Source: Thermincola ferriacetica
Lineage (GTDB): Bacteria; Bacillota; Thermincolia; Thermincolales; Thermincolaceae
Direction of reading: 5' to 3'
DNA: 64,000 nucleotides
Assembly: GCF_001263415.1 (NCBI RefSeq)
Contig: NZ_LGTE01000017.1
Span: 1-64,000 of the forward strand
Every line of letters starts with the position of its first letter. Within the stretch, counting starts at the first letter, position 1. Shown piece by piece: positions 24,986 through 34,447 of the stretch. The notes under the pieces are model-generated. The model made no database searches and had not been told where the DNA came from. It was given only the letters and a program-made list of their open reading frames with translations. The position numbers and the translations under genes are program-made.

Positions 24986-26440
24986 ATGATCAAGGAAGAT
25001 TACGGGCTCTCCTCGGACAAAGACGTCGAACCGGACCTGTTCCGGGCCGACAAACCAAGGGAAGAATGCGGAATTTTCGGTATTTTCGGACCGGATAAAG
25101 ATGTTGCCCGCCTGACCTATTACGGGCTTTACGCCTTGCAGCACCGGGGACAGGAAAGCGCAGGTATTGCCACTGCTGACGGTAAAAACATCCTGCTGCA
25201 TAAAAATATGGGCCTGGTGCCCGAGGTTTTTGACGAAGCCCGGTTAGACAGCCTGAAAGGACATGCGGCTATTGGACATGTGCGCTATTCCACCACTGGT
25301 TCCAGTTTAGTCACCAATGCCCAGCCGCTCGTGTGTTATTACCAAAAAGGTATGATTGCCCTGGCTCATAACGGCAACCTGACCAATGTCCACCAACTTC
25401 GCCCGAAGCTCATGGAAAGGGGTGCAGTGTTCCAATCTTCTATTGATACCGAGGTAATTGTAAACATCATAGCCAGACACAGCAACGTGCCTATTGAGAA
25501 GGCTATTACCAGGTGTATGGATGAAATAGAAGGCGCCTATTCCCTGGTGGTTTTGACCGGGGATAAGTTAATCGGGGTGCGGGACCCACATGGCGTCAGA
25601 CCGTTGTGTCTCGGTAAACTGGGCGGCGCTTATATACTTGCTTCCGAATCCTGTGCCCTTGATACCATTGGGGCCGAGTTGGTCAGGGATGTGGAACCGG
25701 GCGAGGTAATCGTCATAGACAAAAACGGCATTAAGTCTATACATTACGGGGCAGCGGAAAGAAAAGGCCTCTGTGTTTTTGAGTTCATATATTTTGCCCG
25801 GCCCGACAGCGTTATTGACGGGTATATGGTCAATCAGGTTCGCCGTGAGATGGGTCGCCAATTAGCGAAAGAGTACCGTGCCGATGTGGACCTGGTGATA
25901 TCTGTGCCGGATTCGGGAAATGCCGCTGCCCGGGGCTATGCCGAGGAATCAGGGCTGCCTTTTGAGGAAGGGCTCATGAAAAACCGTTATATCGGCAGGA
26001 CCTTTATCCAGCCGACACAGGAATTGAGGGACCTGGCGGTACACCTGAAATTAAACCCGATCAAAAACATTCTCAAGGGGAAACGGATTCTGATGATTGA
26101 TGACTCCATTGTCAGGGGTACTACCTGTAGCCGTATGGTTAAAATGCTCCGGGATACAGGAGTCAAAGAAATCCACATGTGTGTCAGTTCGCCGCCTATT
26201 TTATGGCCCTGTTATTATGGTATAGATACTTCCAACAGGAAAGAACTAATAGCTGCCAAGATGTCCCTTGATGAAATAAGGCAATTCATCGGGGCCGACG
26301 GGCTCCATTACCTGAGCCTGGAAGGGCTCTTGAAAGCGTTCAATACCGTACCCGGTAAGTTTTGTACAGCCTGTTTTGACGGCGATTATCCCATTCCTAT
26401 CCCCAAACCGGAGGAAATGGGAAAATTCGTTCTGGAATAG
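24986..26440 (+). CDS. purF: amidophosphoribosyltransferase
   Basis: This 484-residue enzyme makes phosphoribosylamine from PRPP and glutamine, the committed step. The N-terminal nucleophile Cys28 follows a 27-residue propeptide (…KPREE|CGIFG), as in the Bacillus type. The PRPP loop is RILMIDDSIVRGTTC. Cysteines in KGLCVFEF, MCVSSP and KFCTACFDGD match the 4Fe-4S-binding type of PurF, which is oxygen sensitive. Start ATG 24986 is chosen because GCGGAGGAAG ends six bases before it; the longer frame from 24965 has no ribosome binding site. Confidence 0.95.
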   Translation: MIKEDYGLSSDKDVEPDLFRADKPREECGIFGIFGPDKDVARLTYYGLYALQHRGQESAGIATADGKNILLHKNMGLVPEVFDEARLDSLKGHAAIGHVRYSTTGSSLVTNAQPLVCYYQKGMIALAHNGNLTNVHQLRPKLMERGAVFQSSIDTEVIVNIIARHSNVPIEKAITRCMDEIEGAYSLVVLTGDKLIGVRDPHGVRPLCLGKLGGAYILASESCALDTIGAELVRDVEPGEVIVIDKNGIKSIHYGAAERKGLCVFEFIYFARPDSVIDGYMVNQVRREMGRQLAKEYRADVDLVISVPDSGNAAARGYAEESGLPFEEGLMKNRYIGRTFIQPTQELRDLAVHLKLNPIKNILKGKRILMIDDSIVRGTTCSRMVKMLRDTGVKEIHMCVSSPPILWPCYYGIDTSNRKELIAAKMSLDEIRQFIGADGLHYLSLEGLLKAFNTVPGKFCTACFDGDYPIPIPKPEEMGKFVLE

Positions 26441-26452
26441 GAGGGGAAGGAA

Positions 26453-27499
26453 ATGGAAGAAAAAAAAGGGATAACTTATGCCGATGCAGGTGTAGACATT
26501 ACAGCCGGCAATGAGGCGGTAGAATTGATGAAGGCCCATGTCATGAGGACCTTCCGCCCGGAAGTACTGACCGGCATAGGAGGGTTTGGCGGCTTATTTG
26601 CCTTGGATGCAGCCAAATATAAAAATCCGGTCCTGGTTTCCGGAACGGACGGAGTAGGTACCAAATTAAAAATAGCTTTTATGACGGGCAGGCATGATAC
26701 CATCGGTATTGATGCTGTGGCTATGTGTGTGAACGACATCCTGGTGCAGGGAGCGGAACCCCTGTTTTTCCTGGACTACCTGGCAGTAGGGAAATTGGTT
26801 CCTGAAAAGGTAGCCGATATTGTAAAAGGGATTGCCGAAGGCTGCCGGCAGGCCGGGTGTGCCCTGATTGGCGGTGAAACTGCGGAGATGCCCGGATTTT
26901 ATGCCGAAGACGAATATGATGTGGCCGGGTTTGTTGTCGGTATTGTTGACCGGGAAAAAATAATTGACGGCCATGCTGTTCAGCCTGGTGACAAACTGGT
27001 CGGTTTGCCTTCATCCGGACTCCACAGCAACGGGTTTTCCCTGGCCAGAAAAGTGCTGCTGGAAATAGGCGGTTTTGCCCTGCATGAGACACCGGCGCCT
27101 TTAACCAGGCCATTGGGCGAGGAACTTCTTGAGCCAACCCGTATTTACGTGAAACAGGTACTTCCCCTGTTGAAAAAACATCGTATTAAAGGGATGGCGC
27201 ATATTACCGGTGGTGGCTTGACGGAAAACATTCCCCGTATCCTTCCCAACAACTGCAAGGTAGTAATTGACCCGTCGGCCTGGACAGTACCGCCTATCTT
27301 TAAACTTATCCAGGAGACGGGCCGCGTGGTAGACCATGAAATGCTGCGCACATTCAATATGGGCATAGGCCTGGTCATAATTGCGGCTCCCGACGAAGCG
27401 GAAGCTGTAATGCAGACCCTTGCCGCTAACGGGGAAAAAGCCGTTTATATAGGTGAGGTAGTACCCGGAGAGGCGGCTGTAGAATATAAGGGGGTATAA
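26453..27499 (+). CDS. purM: phosphoribosylformylglycinamidine cyclo-ligase
   Basis: This 348-residue AIR synthetase closes the imidazole ring of FGAM. Motifs include [36 protein letters not shown] and [13 protein letters not shown]. The start ATG follows GGAGGGGAAGG. It is 12 bp from purF and 2 bp from purN, so it is tightly coupled. Confidence 0.95.
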   Translation: MEEKKGITYADAGVDITAGNEAVELMKAHVMRTFRPEVLTGIGGFGGLFALDAAKYKNPVLVSGTDGVGTKLKIAFMTGRHDTIGIDAVAMCVNDILVQGAEPLFFLDYLAVGKLVPEKVADIVKGIAEGCRQAGCALIGGETAEMPGFYAEDEYDVAGFVVGIVDREKIIDGHAVQPGDKLVGLPSSGLHSNGFSLARKVLLEIGGFALHETPAPLTRPLGEELLEPTRIYVKQVLPLLKKHRIKGMAHITGGGLTENIPRILPNNCKVVIDPSAWTVPPIFKLIQETGRVVDHEMLRTFNMGIGLVIIAAPDEAEAVMQTLAANGEKAVYIGEVVPGEAAVEYKGV

Positions 27500-27501
27500 C
27501 T

Positions 27502-28113
27502 ATGGCCAAAGTAAAGCTGGGCGTGCTGGCCTCCGGCAGAGGTTCCAACCTGCAGGCAATCATGGATAACATTGATGCCGGGAAGCTATCGGCGGAAGTG
27601 GTTGTTGTCATCAGCGACAAACCAGGGGCCTTTGCCCTGGAAAGGGCCAGGAAAAAAGGAATTCCGGCTTTCTGGTTTGAACTGGCAAGTTTTCCAGGGA
27701 AAGCCGAATACGAGAAAGCAATAGTGGACACCCTGGTTCAGCATGGTGTTGACCTGGTGGTTCTGGCAGGCTATATGAAGTTGGTCGGTGAAGTGCTGCT
27801 ACAGAGTTTTCCCAACCGGATAATGAACATTCACCCCGCTTTGCTGCCTGCATTTCCAGGGGCGCATGGCCAAAGGGATGCGGTAGAATACGGGGTCAGG
27901 TATTCGGGATGTACCGTCCATTTTGTAGACGCCGGCATGGATACAGGTCCGATTATCCTGCAGGCTGTCGTACCTGTCATGCAAGACGATGATGAAGACA
28001 CTTTGGCTCAGAGAATACTGCAAGAGGAACACAAGATTTACTCCCAGGCCATTCAACTCTTTGCTGACGGTAAATTAAAGGTTGAGGGAAGAAAAGTGCG
28101 GATCAGTGACTAG
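27502..28113 (+). CDS. purN: phosphoribosylglycinamide formyltransferase (folate-dependent)
   Basis: This 203-residue GAR transformylase carries VLASGRGSNLQAI at the N-terminus, the catalytic NIHPALLPAFPGAHG and the downstream DAGMDTGPII. It uses 10-formyl-tetrahydrofolate to formylate GAR. The usual SLLP is ALLP here. It begins 2 bp after purM. Confidence 0.94.
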   Translation: MAKVKLGVLASGRGSNLQAIMDNIDAGKLSAEVVVVISDKPGAFALERARKKGIPAFWFELASFPGKAEYEKAIVDTLVQHGVDLVVLAGYMKLVGEVLLQSFPNRIMNIHPALLPAFPGAHGQRDAVEYGVRYSGCTVHFVDAGMDTGPIILQAVVPVMQDDDEDTLAQRILQEEHKIYSQAIQLFADGKLKVEGRKVRISD

Positions 28114-28146
28114 GACGTTGCTGAAACCGGAAAAGGAGGAGTAAAG

Positions 28147-29691
28147 TTGAGCAGGAGAGCGATTATCAGTGTGTCAAACAAGGAAGGCGTTGTTGAATTT
28201 GCCCGCGCCCTGCACGGGCTGGGGTTTGAAATTGTGTCCACGGGCGGCACTTTCAAAACTATTAAAGAAGCGGGAATACCGGCCAAGTATGTTACTGAGA
28301 TAACCGGATTCCCGGAAATCCTGGACGGCCGGGTCAAGACTTTAAACCCGTATGTCCACGGTGGTATCTTGGCGAAGAGAACCCCCGAGCATTTAGCCCA
28401 GTTAGAAGAACATAACATTGGTCCGGTAGATTTGGTTGCGGTGAATCTGTATCCTTTCAAGCAGACCATCAGCAAGCCGGACGTGACACTGGAAGACGCC
28501 ATTGAAAACATAGATATCGGCGGGCCTACCATGGTAAGGGCGGCAGCCAAAAACTTTGAGCATGTTATCATTGTGGTGAACCCGGTGAGATACGGCCAGG
28601 TTATTGAAGAACTGAAAAAAGGAAAAGTAAGCAGGGAATTCAGAATGCAGTTGGCAGCCGAGGCCTTTACCCACACGGCAGAGTATGATACATACATCAG
28701 CGCCTATATGAACAACTTGGTACGGGAAACGACGGGGGAAAAGTTCCCGGCCAACCTCCATCTCAGCTTTGTCAAGGCCCAGGATTGCCGGTACGGCGAA
28801 AACCCGCATCAAAAAGCGGCTTTCTACCGGGACCCGCTGGCAAAAACGCCGGGTGTTGGAACAGCGCAGCAACTGCAGGGGAAAGAATTGTCTTTTAACA
28901 ATATTATGGACGCCAATGCAGCCTTCGAAATAGCCAGGGAATTTACAGAACCCACGGTGGTCATCATCAAGCATAACAATCCCTGCGGCGTGGCCAGCGG
29001 TGCCAGTTTAGCCGAGGCTTACCGGCGGGCCTATGAAGCCGACCCTGTATCGGCCTTCGGCGGGATTGTGGGCATAAATACTACTGTGGACAAAGCTACA
29101 GCCGAAAAAATGAATGAGATTTTCCTGGAGGCCGTTATTGCTCCTGATTATACGGAGGAGGCTCTGGAAGTTTTTGGGGTAAAGGAAAATCTGCGGGTTT
29201 TGAAGACCGGGCAGATGCCCGAAGGGCCGCCTGCGGGCTACGATATGAAGGCTGTAAACGGCGGCTTGCTTGTTCAGGAATCTGATGCCGGGTCAATAAC
29301 TGTCGATGACCTGAAAGTAGTGTCCAAAGCCCAGCCTACCAGAGAACAATTAGAAGAAATGCTTTTTGCCTGGAAAGTTGTTAAGCATGTGAAATCCAAC
29401 GCCATAGTAGTGACTAAGGATAAGTGCACATTGGGAGTCGGCGCCGGACAGATGAACCGTGTGGGTTCGGCCAGGATAGCCTTTGCCCAGGCCGGCGAAA
29501 AGGCGAAAGGGGCGGTGCTGGCCTCCGATGCCTTCTTTCCCTTCCGTGACACAGTCGACGAGGCCGCCAAAGCGGGAATTACGGCCATTATTCAGACGGG
29601 CGGTTCCCTACGGGACGAGGAATCCATCAAAGCGGCCGACGAGCATGGCATAGTCATGGTCTTCACTGGCATGAGGCATTTCAAACACTGA
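28147..29691 (+). CDS. purH: bifunctional AICAR formyltransferase / IMP cyclohydrolase
   Basis: This 514-residue protein carries out the last two steps to IMP. The N-terminal MGS-like cyclohydrolase domain (about 1-190) has [12 protein letters not shown] and STGGTFKTI. The formyltransferase part has [13 protein letters not shown] (about 275) and ends in TGMRHFKH. The start is TTG at 28147, well placed after AAAGGAGGA. It is the last gene before a 340-bp repeat-filled gap and purD. Confidence 0.95.
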   Translation: MSRRAIISVSNKEGVVEFARALHGLGFEIVSTGGTFKTIKEAGIPAKYVTEITGFPEILDGRVKTLNPYVHGGILAKRTPEHLAQLEEHNIGPVDLVAVNLYPFKQTISKPDVTLEDAIENIDIGGPTMVRAAAKNFEHVIIVVNPVRYGQVIEELKKGKVSREFRMQLAAEAFTHTAEYDTYISAYMNNLVRETTGEKFPANLHLSFVKAQDCRYGENPHQKAAFYRDPLAKTPGVGTAQQLQGKELSFNNIMDANAAFEIAREFTEPTVVIIKHNNPCGVASGASLAEAYRRAYEADPVSAFGGIVGINTTVDKATAEKMNEIFLEAVIAPDYTEEALEVFGVKENLRVLKTGQMPEGPPAGYDMKAVNGGLLVQESDAGSITVDDLKVVSKAQPTREQLEEMLFAWKVVKHVKSNAIVVTKDKCTLGVGAGQMNRVGSARIAFAQAGEKAKGAVLASDAFFPFRDTVDEAAKAGITAIIQTGGSLRDEESIKAADEHGIVMVFTGMRHFKH

Positions 29692-29696
29692 AACGG

Positions 29697-30020
29697 TCCG
29701 TTGACATTGGTCGGTTACCGCCACAGTAATGGTAAAACAATCGTTGCTCCAAAGCTGCGGGCGGAAACAGTGTAAACTCCGTTCAGTTGAAATCACTGAA
29801 CCCGGCCAAATCGTCGTCCATGACTCAATGGCCGGGTTTCCGGCGTCCGTGCCGGAAACAGTGATTTCAAGCCTTCACTGTCGTTAACACTGTTTGACCG
29901 CCCTCCGCTAAATCGCAATTCACTGTTTCACCATAACTGTGGCTGGATATCAACTGACCACTGTCTCCGGGCTGTGAACAAAATTTCTGGCCGGTTGTCA
30001 AAGACCACTGGCCGTTTACA
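29697..30020. repeat. palindromic repeat cluster between purH and purD
   Basis: The gap is built from nested inverted repeats. TTGAAATCACTG (29787-29798) pairs with CAGTGATTTCAA (29860-29871). Inside are AACCCGGCC/GGCCGGGTT and a CCGGC…GCCGG hairpin, giving a three-way junction. Outer arms are also related: CCACAGTAATGGTAAAACA near 29721 matches the reverse complement of the sequence near 29920-29945. The part 29770-29822 recurs inverted at 31471-31522, beyond purD, and 29731-29750 is a copy of the dispersed 20-bp motif. No coding sequence is evident. Confidence 0.7.
29731..29750 (-). repeat. dispersed 20-bp repeat copy
   Basis: The reverse complement reads GGAGCAACGATTGTTTTACC, one base different from the copy at 41969-41988. 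Confidence 0.65.
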
Positions 30021-30032
30021 GAGGTGAATAGC

Positions 30033-31301
30033 TTGAAAGTACTGGTTGTTGGCGGTGGCGGGCGTGAACATGCCCTGGTCTGGAAAATCAAACAAAGCCC
30101 AAAAGTGACAAAGGTCTATTGTGCGCCGGGAAACGCCGGGATGGCGCAAATTGCCGAATGTGTCGCCATTTCCGTCGAGGATATTGACGGTTTGTTAAAC
30201 TTTGCTCAACAGGAAGGCATTGATATGACCGTGGTTGGGCCTGAAGCGCCGTTAACCATGGGTTTGGTGGATAAATTTCGAGTCGCAGGTCTCAAGGTAT
30301 TCGGGCCTTCCCGGCAGGCTGCGGAACTGGAAGGCAGCAAGGTGATGGCCAAGGAACTTATGTCCAAGTACAACATCCCCACGGCCAAATACGCCAAGTT
30401 TACTGATGCCGGGTCTGCCATCGAATATATTAAGGAAACGGGGGCGCCTTGCGTGGTCAAAGCTGACGGTTTGGCGGCCGGAAAAGGTGTGGTGGTGGCG
30501 CGGGATGAAGAAACGGCCATAAATGCCGTGCGCATGATGATGGAAGACAAAGCCTTTGGCCAGGCCGGGGATATGATTATCATTGAAGAATGCCTGGAAG
30601 GCGAGGAAGTAAGTATTTTAGCTTTTACCGACGGGGAAACGGTGGTTCCCATGGTGTCTTCCCAGGACCATAAAAGGGTATTTGATAATGACGAAGGACC
30701 CAATACCGGCGGCATGGGCGCCTATTCGCCCGCTCCCGTTTATACGGATGAATTACACCGGCAGGTGATGGAAAAGATTCTTAAACCCACCATGCAAGGT
30801 ATGGCCCAGGAGGGGCGCCTTTACGAGGGAGTACTCTATGCCGGCCTGATGATAACCAAAGACGGGCCGAAAGTCCTGGAATTTAACGTGCGTTTTGGGG
30901 ACCCGGAAACCCAGGCGGTATTAACGCGCTTGGACAGCGATCTGGTGGAGATTATGGAGGCGGTAATAGACAAGCGTTTGCATGAAGTTAATATCAGGTG
31001 GAAACCGGAAGCGGCTGTCTGTGTGGTGCTTGCAGCAGGGGGGTATCCGGGTAGCTATAAAAAAGGCGACCCTATTACCGGGTTAGACGATGCGGCTAGA
31101 GAGGCCATTGTCTTCCACGCAGGAACGGGTTTACAGGATGGCCGCATAGTTACATCCGGAGGACGGGTGCTCGGTGTAACGGCCCTTGGCCCATCTATAC
31201 CGGCGGCAATTGAAAATGCCTATAAAGCTGTAGGCAAAATCCATTTCGACAACATGCATTATCGTAAAGATATCGGTCAAAAGGCTTTACGACATCTATG
31301 A
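30033..31301 (+). CDS. purD: phosphoribosylamine-glycine ligase
   Basis: This 422-residue ATP-grasp enzyme makes GAR from phosphoribosylamine and glycine. It starts VLVVGGGGREHALVWK and has the ATP-grasp elements VVKADGLAAGKGVVVA and NTGGMGAYSPAP, and LEFNVRFGDPETQ near the metal site. TTG at 30033 is preferred because GAGGTG lies six bases upstream and the product then begins at the family's usual MKVLV; GTG 30024 overlaps that site. It is separated from purH by a palindromic cluster, and an inverted copy of part of it follows the gene. Confidence 0.94.
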   Translation: MKVLVVGGGGREHALVWKIKQSPKVTKVYCAPGNAGMAQIAECVAISVEDIDGLLNFAQQEGIDMTVVGPEAPLTMGLVDKFRVAGLKVFGPSRQAAELEGSKVMAKELMSKYNIPTAKYAKFTDAGSAIEYIKETGAPCVVKADGLAAGKGVVVARDEETAINAVRMMMEDKAFGQAGDMIIIEECLEGEEVSILAFTDGETVVPMVSSQDHKRVFDNDEGPNTGGMGAYSPAPVYTDELHRQVMEKILKPTMQGMAQEGRLYEGVLYAGLMITKDGPKVLEFNVRFGDPETQAVLTRLDSDLVEIMEAVIDKRLHEVNIRWKPEAAVCVVLAAGGYPGSYKKGDPITGLDDAAREAIVFHAGTGLQDGRIVTSGGRVLGVTALGPSIPAAIENAYKAVGKIHFDNMHYRKDIGQKALRHL

Positions 31302-31658
31302 AACACATAAATTAATTGTTTCCTTTGTGTCCCAAATCACGGACCCGGCTGAATTGCCGTATGTGGCTCCAGCCACGGCTGTTATTGGCCTTAGCCGGTG
31401 ATTTGGGGCATTTTACTTTCAACCGTGGCCCCTGTTCCAGTATGGACATCGGAAACCGTGGGCCTCAAACCATGCACGGCGATTTGGCCAAGTTCAGTGA
31501 TTTCAAGTGAACGGAGTTCCACTAACCAATCTTGTGTATACTATTTTCTGAAAAAACGGTCTAAAATATGGTTAGTTTTTTATTTTAGCATATTAAAGAA
31601 GGGAAATATGTTTCATTGTGGAATTAGGTAAACCAAAAGAGATCATGGAGGGAGAACC
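31302..31658. repeat. repeat-bearing gap after purD
   Basis: Imperfect inverted repeats pair CCCAAATCACGGACCCGGCT (about 31331-31350) with AGCCGGTGATTTGGGG (about 31393-31408). The segment 31471-31522 is the inverted partner of 29770-29822 (about 46 of 53 positions alike). The AT-rich end contains possible control elements for the next gene, including a weak match to the his-type dyad at 31583-31598. No gene is evident. Confidence 0.65.
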
Positions 31659-32024
31659 TTGGTTGAATTCAAACTGAAAGATCCTTTGCTTGACCAACTG
31701 TTTGAAGCTGTGCTGCTGCTGGAAAATGTCGATGAATGCTACCGTTTTTTTGAAGATATATGTACGGTGGCCGAGCTCAAGGCCATGGCCCAGCGGTTGG
31801 AGGTGGCCAAAATGCTGCAGGCCGAAAAGACCTACGGGGAGATTGCTGAACGGACCGGGGCCAGTACGGCCACTATCAGCAGGGTGAAACGCTGCCTGAA
31901 TTATGGTGCGGACGGATATAAGCTTGTATTGGAAAGGTTAAAATCTGAAACCGCCGCTGACAGACGGCAGCAGCTCTGTTCCAGGGATTTGAGTTCTTCC
32001 TTGGGGACACGGAAGAAAACATAG
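31659..32024 (+). CDS. YerC/YecD-family TrpR-like regulator
   Basis: This 121-residue protein belongs to the TrpR-like YerC family: an all-helical fold with LFEAVLLLENVDECYRFFEDICTVAELKAMAQRLEVAKML. The DNA-binding helices follow in KTYGEIAERTGASTATISRVKRCLNYG. Members occur next to pcrA or his genes in Firmicutes, and some have been proposed as histidine-responsive repressors. Here it lies 3.8 kb upstream of the his operon, whose two promoters carry a shared dyad. The start is TTG 31659 after GGAGGGAG. The C-terminal ~20 residues are a polar extension. The ligand is inferred only. Confidence 0.8.
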   Translation: MVEFKLKDPLLDQLFEAVLLLENVDECYRFFEDICTVAELKAMAQRLEVAKMLQAEKTYGEIAERTGASTATISRVKRCLNYGADGYKLVLERLKSETAADRRQQLCSRDLSSSLGTRKKT

Positions 32025-32126
32025 GTTCACAGGATAAAAATAACATGATGAAGGATTTTAGCAAAAAATGTCGAAATAATAAGAATTAGAAATATAGACT
32101 TTTGGTTTCAGGAAGGAGAGATGTAA

Positions 32127-32747
32127 ACGGAAAAAATTATCGGTAAATTTTCTGATTACCTGCAAAGAGAATTGGGCTTAAGCAATGAACAGGCAGAGAT
32201 TGTAACTTATGGTTTTGCTGTTTTTGTAAGCAATTTGGCCGGAATTGTCCTGATAGTCATTATATCCTGGCTGCTTGGAGTTGTTCAGTTGGCCCTGGTT
32301 GCGGCTTTTACCGCAGCCGGGCTGAGAGTACTGTCCGGAGGCGCTCATTCTGCCAGTATCAGGAACTGTTCTCTGCTGGGGGCTATAGTTTCTCCCACCA
32401 TCGCAATCTTCTCGCGACTTGCTCACATCTATTTTTCCTCTCCTCTGCTTTCGGCACTGGTAACAGCAGTATGGTTGCTGGGTTTGTGGGCTGTTTATAA
32501 ATATGCGCCTGCCGATACGCCCAACAAACCGATTACCGAAGAAAAAATGAAGAAGCGGCTGCGCAGATTATCACGGATGTATCTGGTTGCCTGGTTTATT
32601 CTTTGGGGCGGGAGCGCCTGCGGTATTGTAAACTTATTCAAATCCGATGTTATTTTGGCCGGCACCCTGGGACTGATGTGGCAGATTTTCAGCCTGACAC
32701 CCTGTGGGTATCGTCTGGTGGCAATGGTGGACAGAATGTTGCCTTAG
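32127..32747 (+). CDS. agrB: AgrB-like autoinducer-processing membrane peptidase
   Basis: This polytopic protein cleaves and cyclises the AgrD propeptide. The catalytic His and Cys are in LSGGAHSASIRNC, seven residues apart as in known AgrB. The conventional start is TTG 32172, but the frame continues upstream to an ACG at 32127 and adds EKIIGKFSDYLQRE, the amphipathic N-terminus typical of AgrB. AAGGAG (32113-32118) lies eight bases before this ACG, and no ATG, GTG or TTG lies between. Just upstream an ATG is followed at once by TAA. Initiation at ACG, a sequencing error, or re-initiation would all fit. With this start the His and Cys are residues 74 and 81. Confidence 0.85.
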   Translation, partial: TEKIIGKFSDYLQRELGLSNEQAEIVTYGFAVFVSNLAGIVLIVIISWLLGVVQLALVAAFTAAGLRVLSGGAHSASIRNCSLLGAIVSPTIAIFSRLAHIYFSSPLLSALVTAVWLLGLWAVYKYAPADTPNKPITEEKMKKRLRRLSRMYLVAWFILWGGSACGIVNLFKSDVILAGTLGLMWQIFSLTPCGYRLVAMVDRMLP

Positions 32748-32773
32748 CCTCTGGAGAAAGGGGGAGGGAACCC

Positions 32774-32896
32774 ATGTACAGAAGATTGCTGATGCTGGCT
32801 ATTGCGCTGTTTACATTTCTGGCCCAAATAAGCGTGGTTTCCGCGTGTAATGTAAGCGGATACCAACCTTCGCTGCCCGAAGCACTGAGAAAATAA
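32774..32896 (+). CDS. agrD: AgrD-like cyclic (thio)lactone autoinducer propeptide
   Basis: This 40-residue peptide has an N-terminal amphipathic/hydrophobic leader (about 2-22). A single Cys25 lies in SACNVSGYQPSLPEALRK. The C-terminal YQPxxPExLxK tail is the hallmark of AgrD-type propeptides recognised by AgrB. The mature signal is predicted to be a thiolactone ring starting at Cys25 and ending around Gly29 or Tyr30; the exact ends cannot be read from the sequence. The gene starts 26 bp after agrB with GGGGGAGGG upstream. Confidence 0.88.
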   Translation: MYRRLLMLAIALFTFLAQISVVSACNVSGYQPSLPEALRK

Positions 32897-32965
32897 AGCT
32901 TTGTGATGTAAAACGCTGAATAAAAATATTTACCTATAGCTGTACTTGCAAAGGAGGCAATTATC

Positions 32966-33445
32966 GTGGAAGATCTCAGGGTGCTGGTTTTCTTTTACAT
33001 CATAGAAGGCGCTCTGGTCGGTTATACCGGCATGGCGCTGATTGGCATCAGGCTAAACCTGAAACAGACTGTCATGGTAGGCCTGCTGCAGGGATTGCTG
33101 GTCTACCTGGTACGCGGTATTTATACCATTAACCAGTGGCCGTTAGGCACTCATACTGTGCTGAACCTGCTGGGGTTAATCATCATTTTGCGTCTGGTCG
33201 GCCGCAGGAACTGGGGTGCCAGTGCCGTGGCCGGCCTGGTGGGCTTTATTATTCTGATTCTTAGCGAATCAGCTACTTTCCCCTTTATTCTTAGTAAACT
33301 AAATATCACTATTGAAGATATAATGTCCAATACCTGGCTCCATATTGTCACCGGTTACCTGGGCGATGCGTTACTTATTTTGGCGTGTCTGTTTACTGCC
33401 TTTACCGGCCGGGCGCTGATAAATATTGAACAACTGGGCCGATAG
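32966..33445 (+). CDS. membrane protein of the agr-like locus (about five TM helices)
   Basis: This 159-residue protein is almost wholly hydrophobic, with five likely transmembrane helices and short loops. It has no enzymatic motif that I recognise. Its position between agrD and two kinases, whose own N-termini have only two helices, suggests that it could be the peptide-sensing membrane part of a split receptor. That is an inference; AgrC receptors normally carry six or seven helices on the kinase itself. GTG start at 32966, with AAGGAGG nine bases before. Confidence 0.6.
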   Translation: MEDLRVLVFFYIIEGALVGYTGMALIGIRLNLKQTVMVGLLQGLLVYLVRGIYTINQWPLGTHTVLNLLGLIIILRLVGRRNWGASAVAGLVGFIILILSESATFPFILSKLNITIEDIMSNTWLHIVTGYLGDALLILACLFTAFTGRALINIEQLGR

Positions 33446-33530
33446 GCTTAAAGCGACAGGTCAAGACTCCGGCCACCGCGGGAGTAGACAACTGTGAAAT
33501 GGGGGTCCAGTGGTTAGCGGAGGAACAGTT

Positions 33531-34418
33531 ATGATACCAGGATATAAAGTTGACAAAAAAATATTACTCCTTTTTTTGATACTGCTGCAGAGCTTTGTGG
33601 TGGTTGAGACGGGAATATGGACTTATTTTGCTCTGCATGAGAAAGTGGGCATTTCCCTGAGAACCGTTGGCATCCTTTCATTATCGGCCGGTATTGTACT
33701 GGGCGGCTGGTCTGTCCTGATGCTCAGGGAGGTTATCCGGCTGGCAGCCAGGGAACAGGAGGCCGAGGTGTACAAGGTTCATTTAGAGGAGAACCGGGAG
33801 CTCATTGATGTTTTGCGTTCTCACCGCCATGATTTTCTCAACCACCTGCAGGTGATAATGGGATGTATCCATTTGAACAGAGCGGAAAATGCCCTCAATT
33901 ATATCAATGAAGTGGTGGATTCCCTGAAAAACGAATCCCTGATCAGTAATATGGAACATCCTGAAGTGGCTGCTTTGTTGTTTAAAAAGATGCACCATGC
34001 GGAACAGGATGGGATTCGCCTTGTTGTAAGGCCGGAATCGGATTTACGGGGTTTGGACCTTCCTGCAAGTGTTATTTCCAGAATATTGGGAAATTTAGTG
34101 GATAATGCTTTTTATGCCGTTAAGGGTTTACCGGCAGAAGAGGATCGAACTGTAGAAATAACTTTCAGCGAAGACAGCCGGCGTTTTATTATCAAGGTTT
34201 GTAATAGCAAGCCTGCCATACCGCCGGAATTACAGGAAAAGGTTTTTCAGAAGGGCTTTACAACCAAGGGTCGTAATGGCAGCGGATTGGGTTTGTATAT
34301 TGTCAAGGAGCTTACTGAAAAACACGGAGGGACTGTTGAACTAACCAGTAACGAAGAAAAAGGTACTGTTTTTGCAATCTGTTTTCCGAAAAATGTTCAG
34401 GCGCCAGAAGTATCTTGA
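33531..34418 (+). CDS. Spo0B/AgrC-like sensor histidine kinase 1
   Basis: This 295-residue protein has two N-terminal transmembrane helices (about 8-30 and 43-65). An H-box of the Spo0B/CitA/AgrC kind follows (LRSHRHDFLNHLQVIMG, about 105-121). The HATPase domain has NLVDNAFYAVK (N box) and GSGLGLYIVKELTEKHGG (G box). There is no extracytoplasmic sensor domain and no receiver domain. ATG 33531 follows AGCGGAGGA by six bases; the frame is open earlier but without a site. It is one of two tandem paralogues; no response regulator gene is nearby. Confidence 0.85.
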   Translation: MIPGYKVDKKILLLFLILLQSFVVVETGIWTYFALHEKVGISLRTVGILSLSAGIVLGGWSVLMLREVIRLAAREQEAEVYKVHLEENRELIDVLRSHRHDFLNHLQVIMGCIHLNRAENALNYINEVVDSLKNESLISNMEHPEVAALLFKKMHHAEQDGIRLVVRPESDLRGLDLPASVISRILGNLVDNAFYAVKGLPAEEDRTVEITFSEDSRRFIIKVCNSKPAIPPELQEKVFQKGFTTKGRNGSGLGLYIVKELTEKHGGTVELTSNEEKGTVFAICFPKNVQAPEVS

Positions 34419-34447
34419 CATGTAAATACTTTAAATGGAGGAAAACC

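Noticed and set aside
32025-32120. Short peptide frame (14 residues) before agrB
   Set aside because: No ribosome binding site and no resemblance to signalling peptides; the AgrD-like peptide is downstream.
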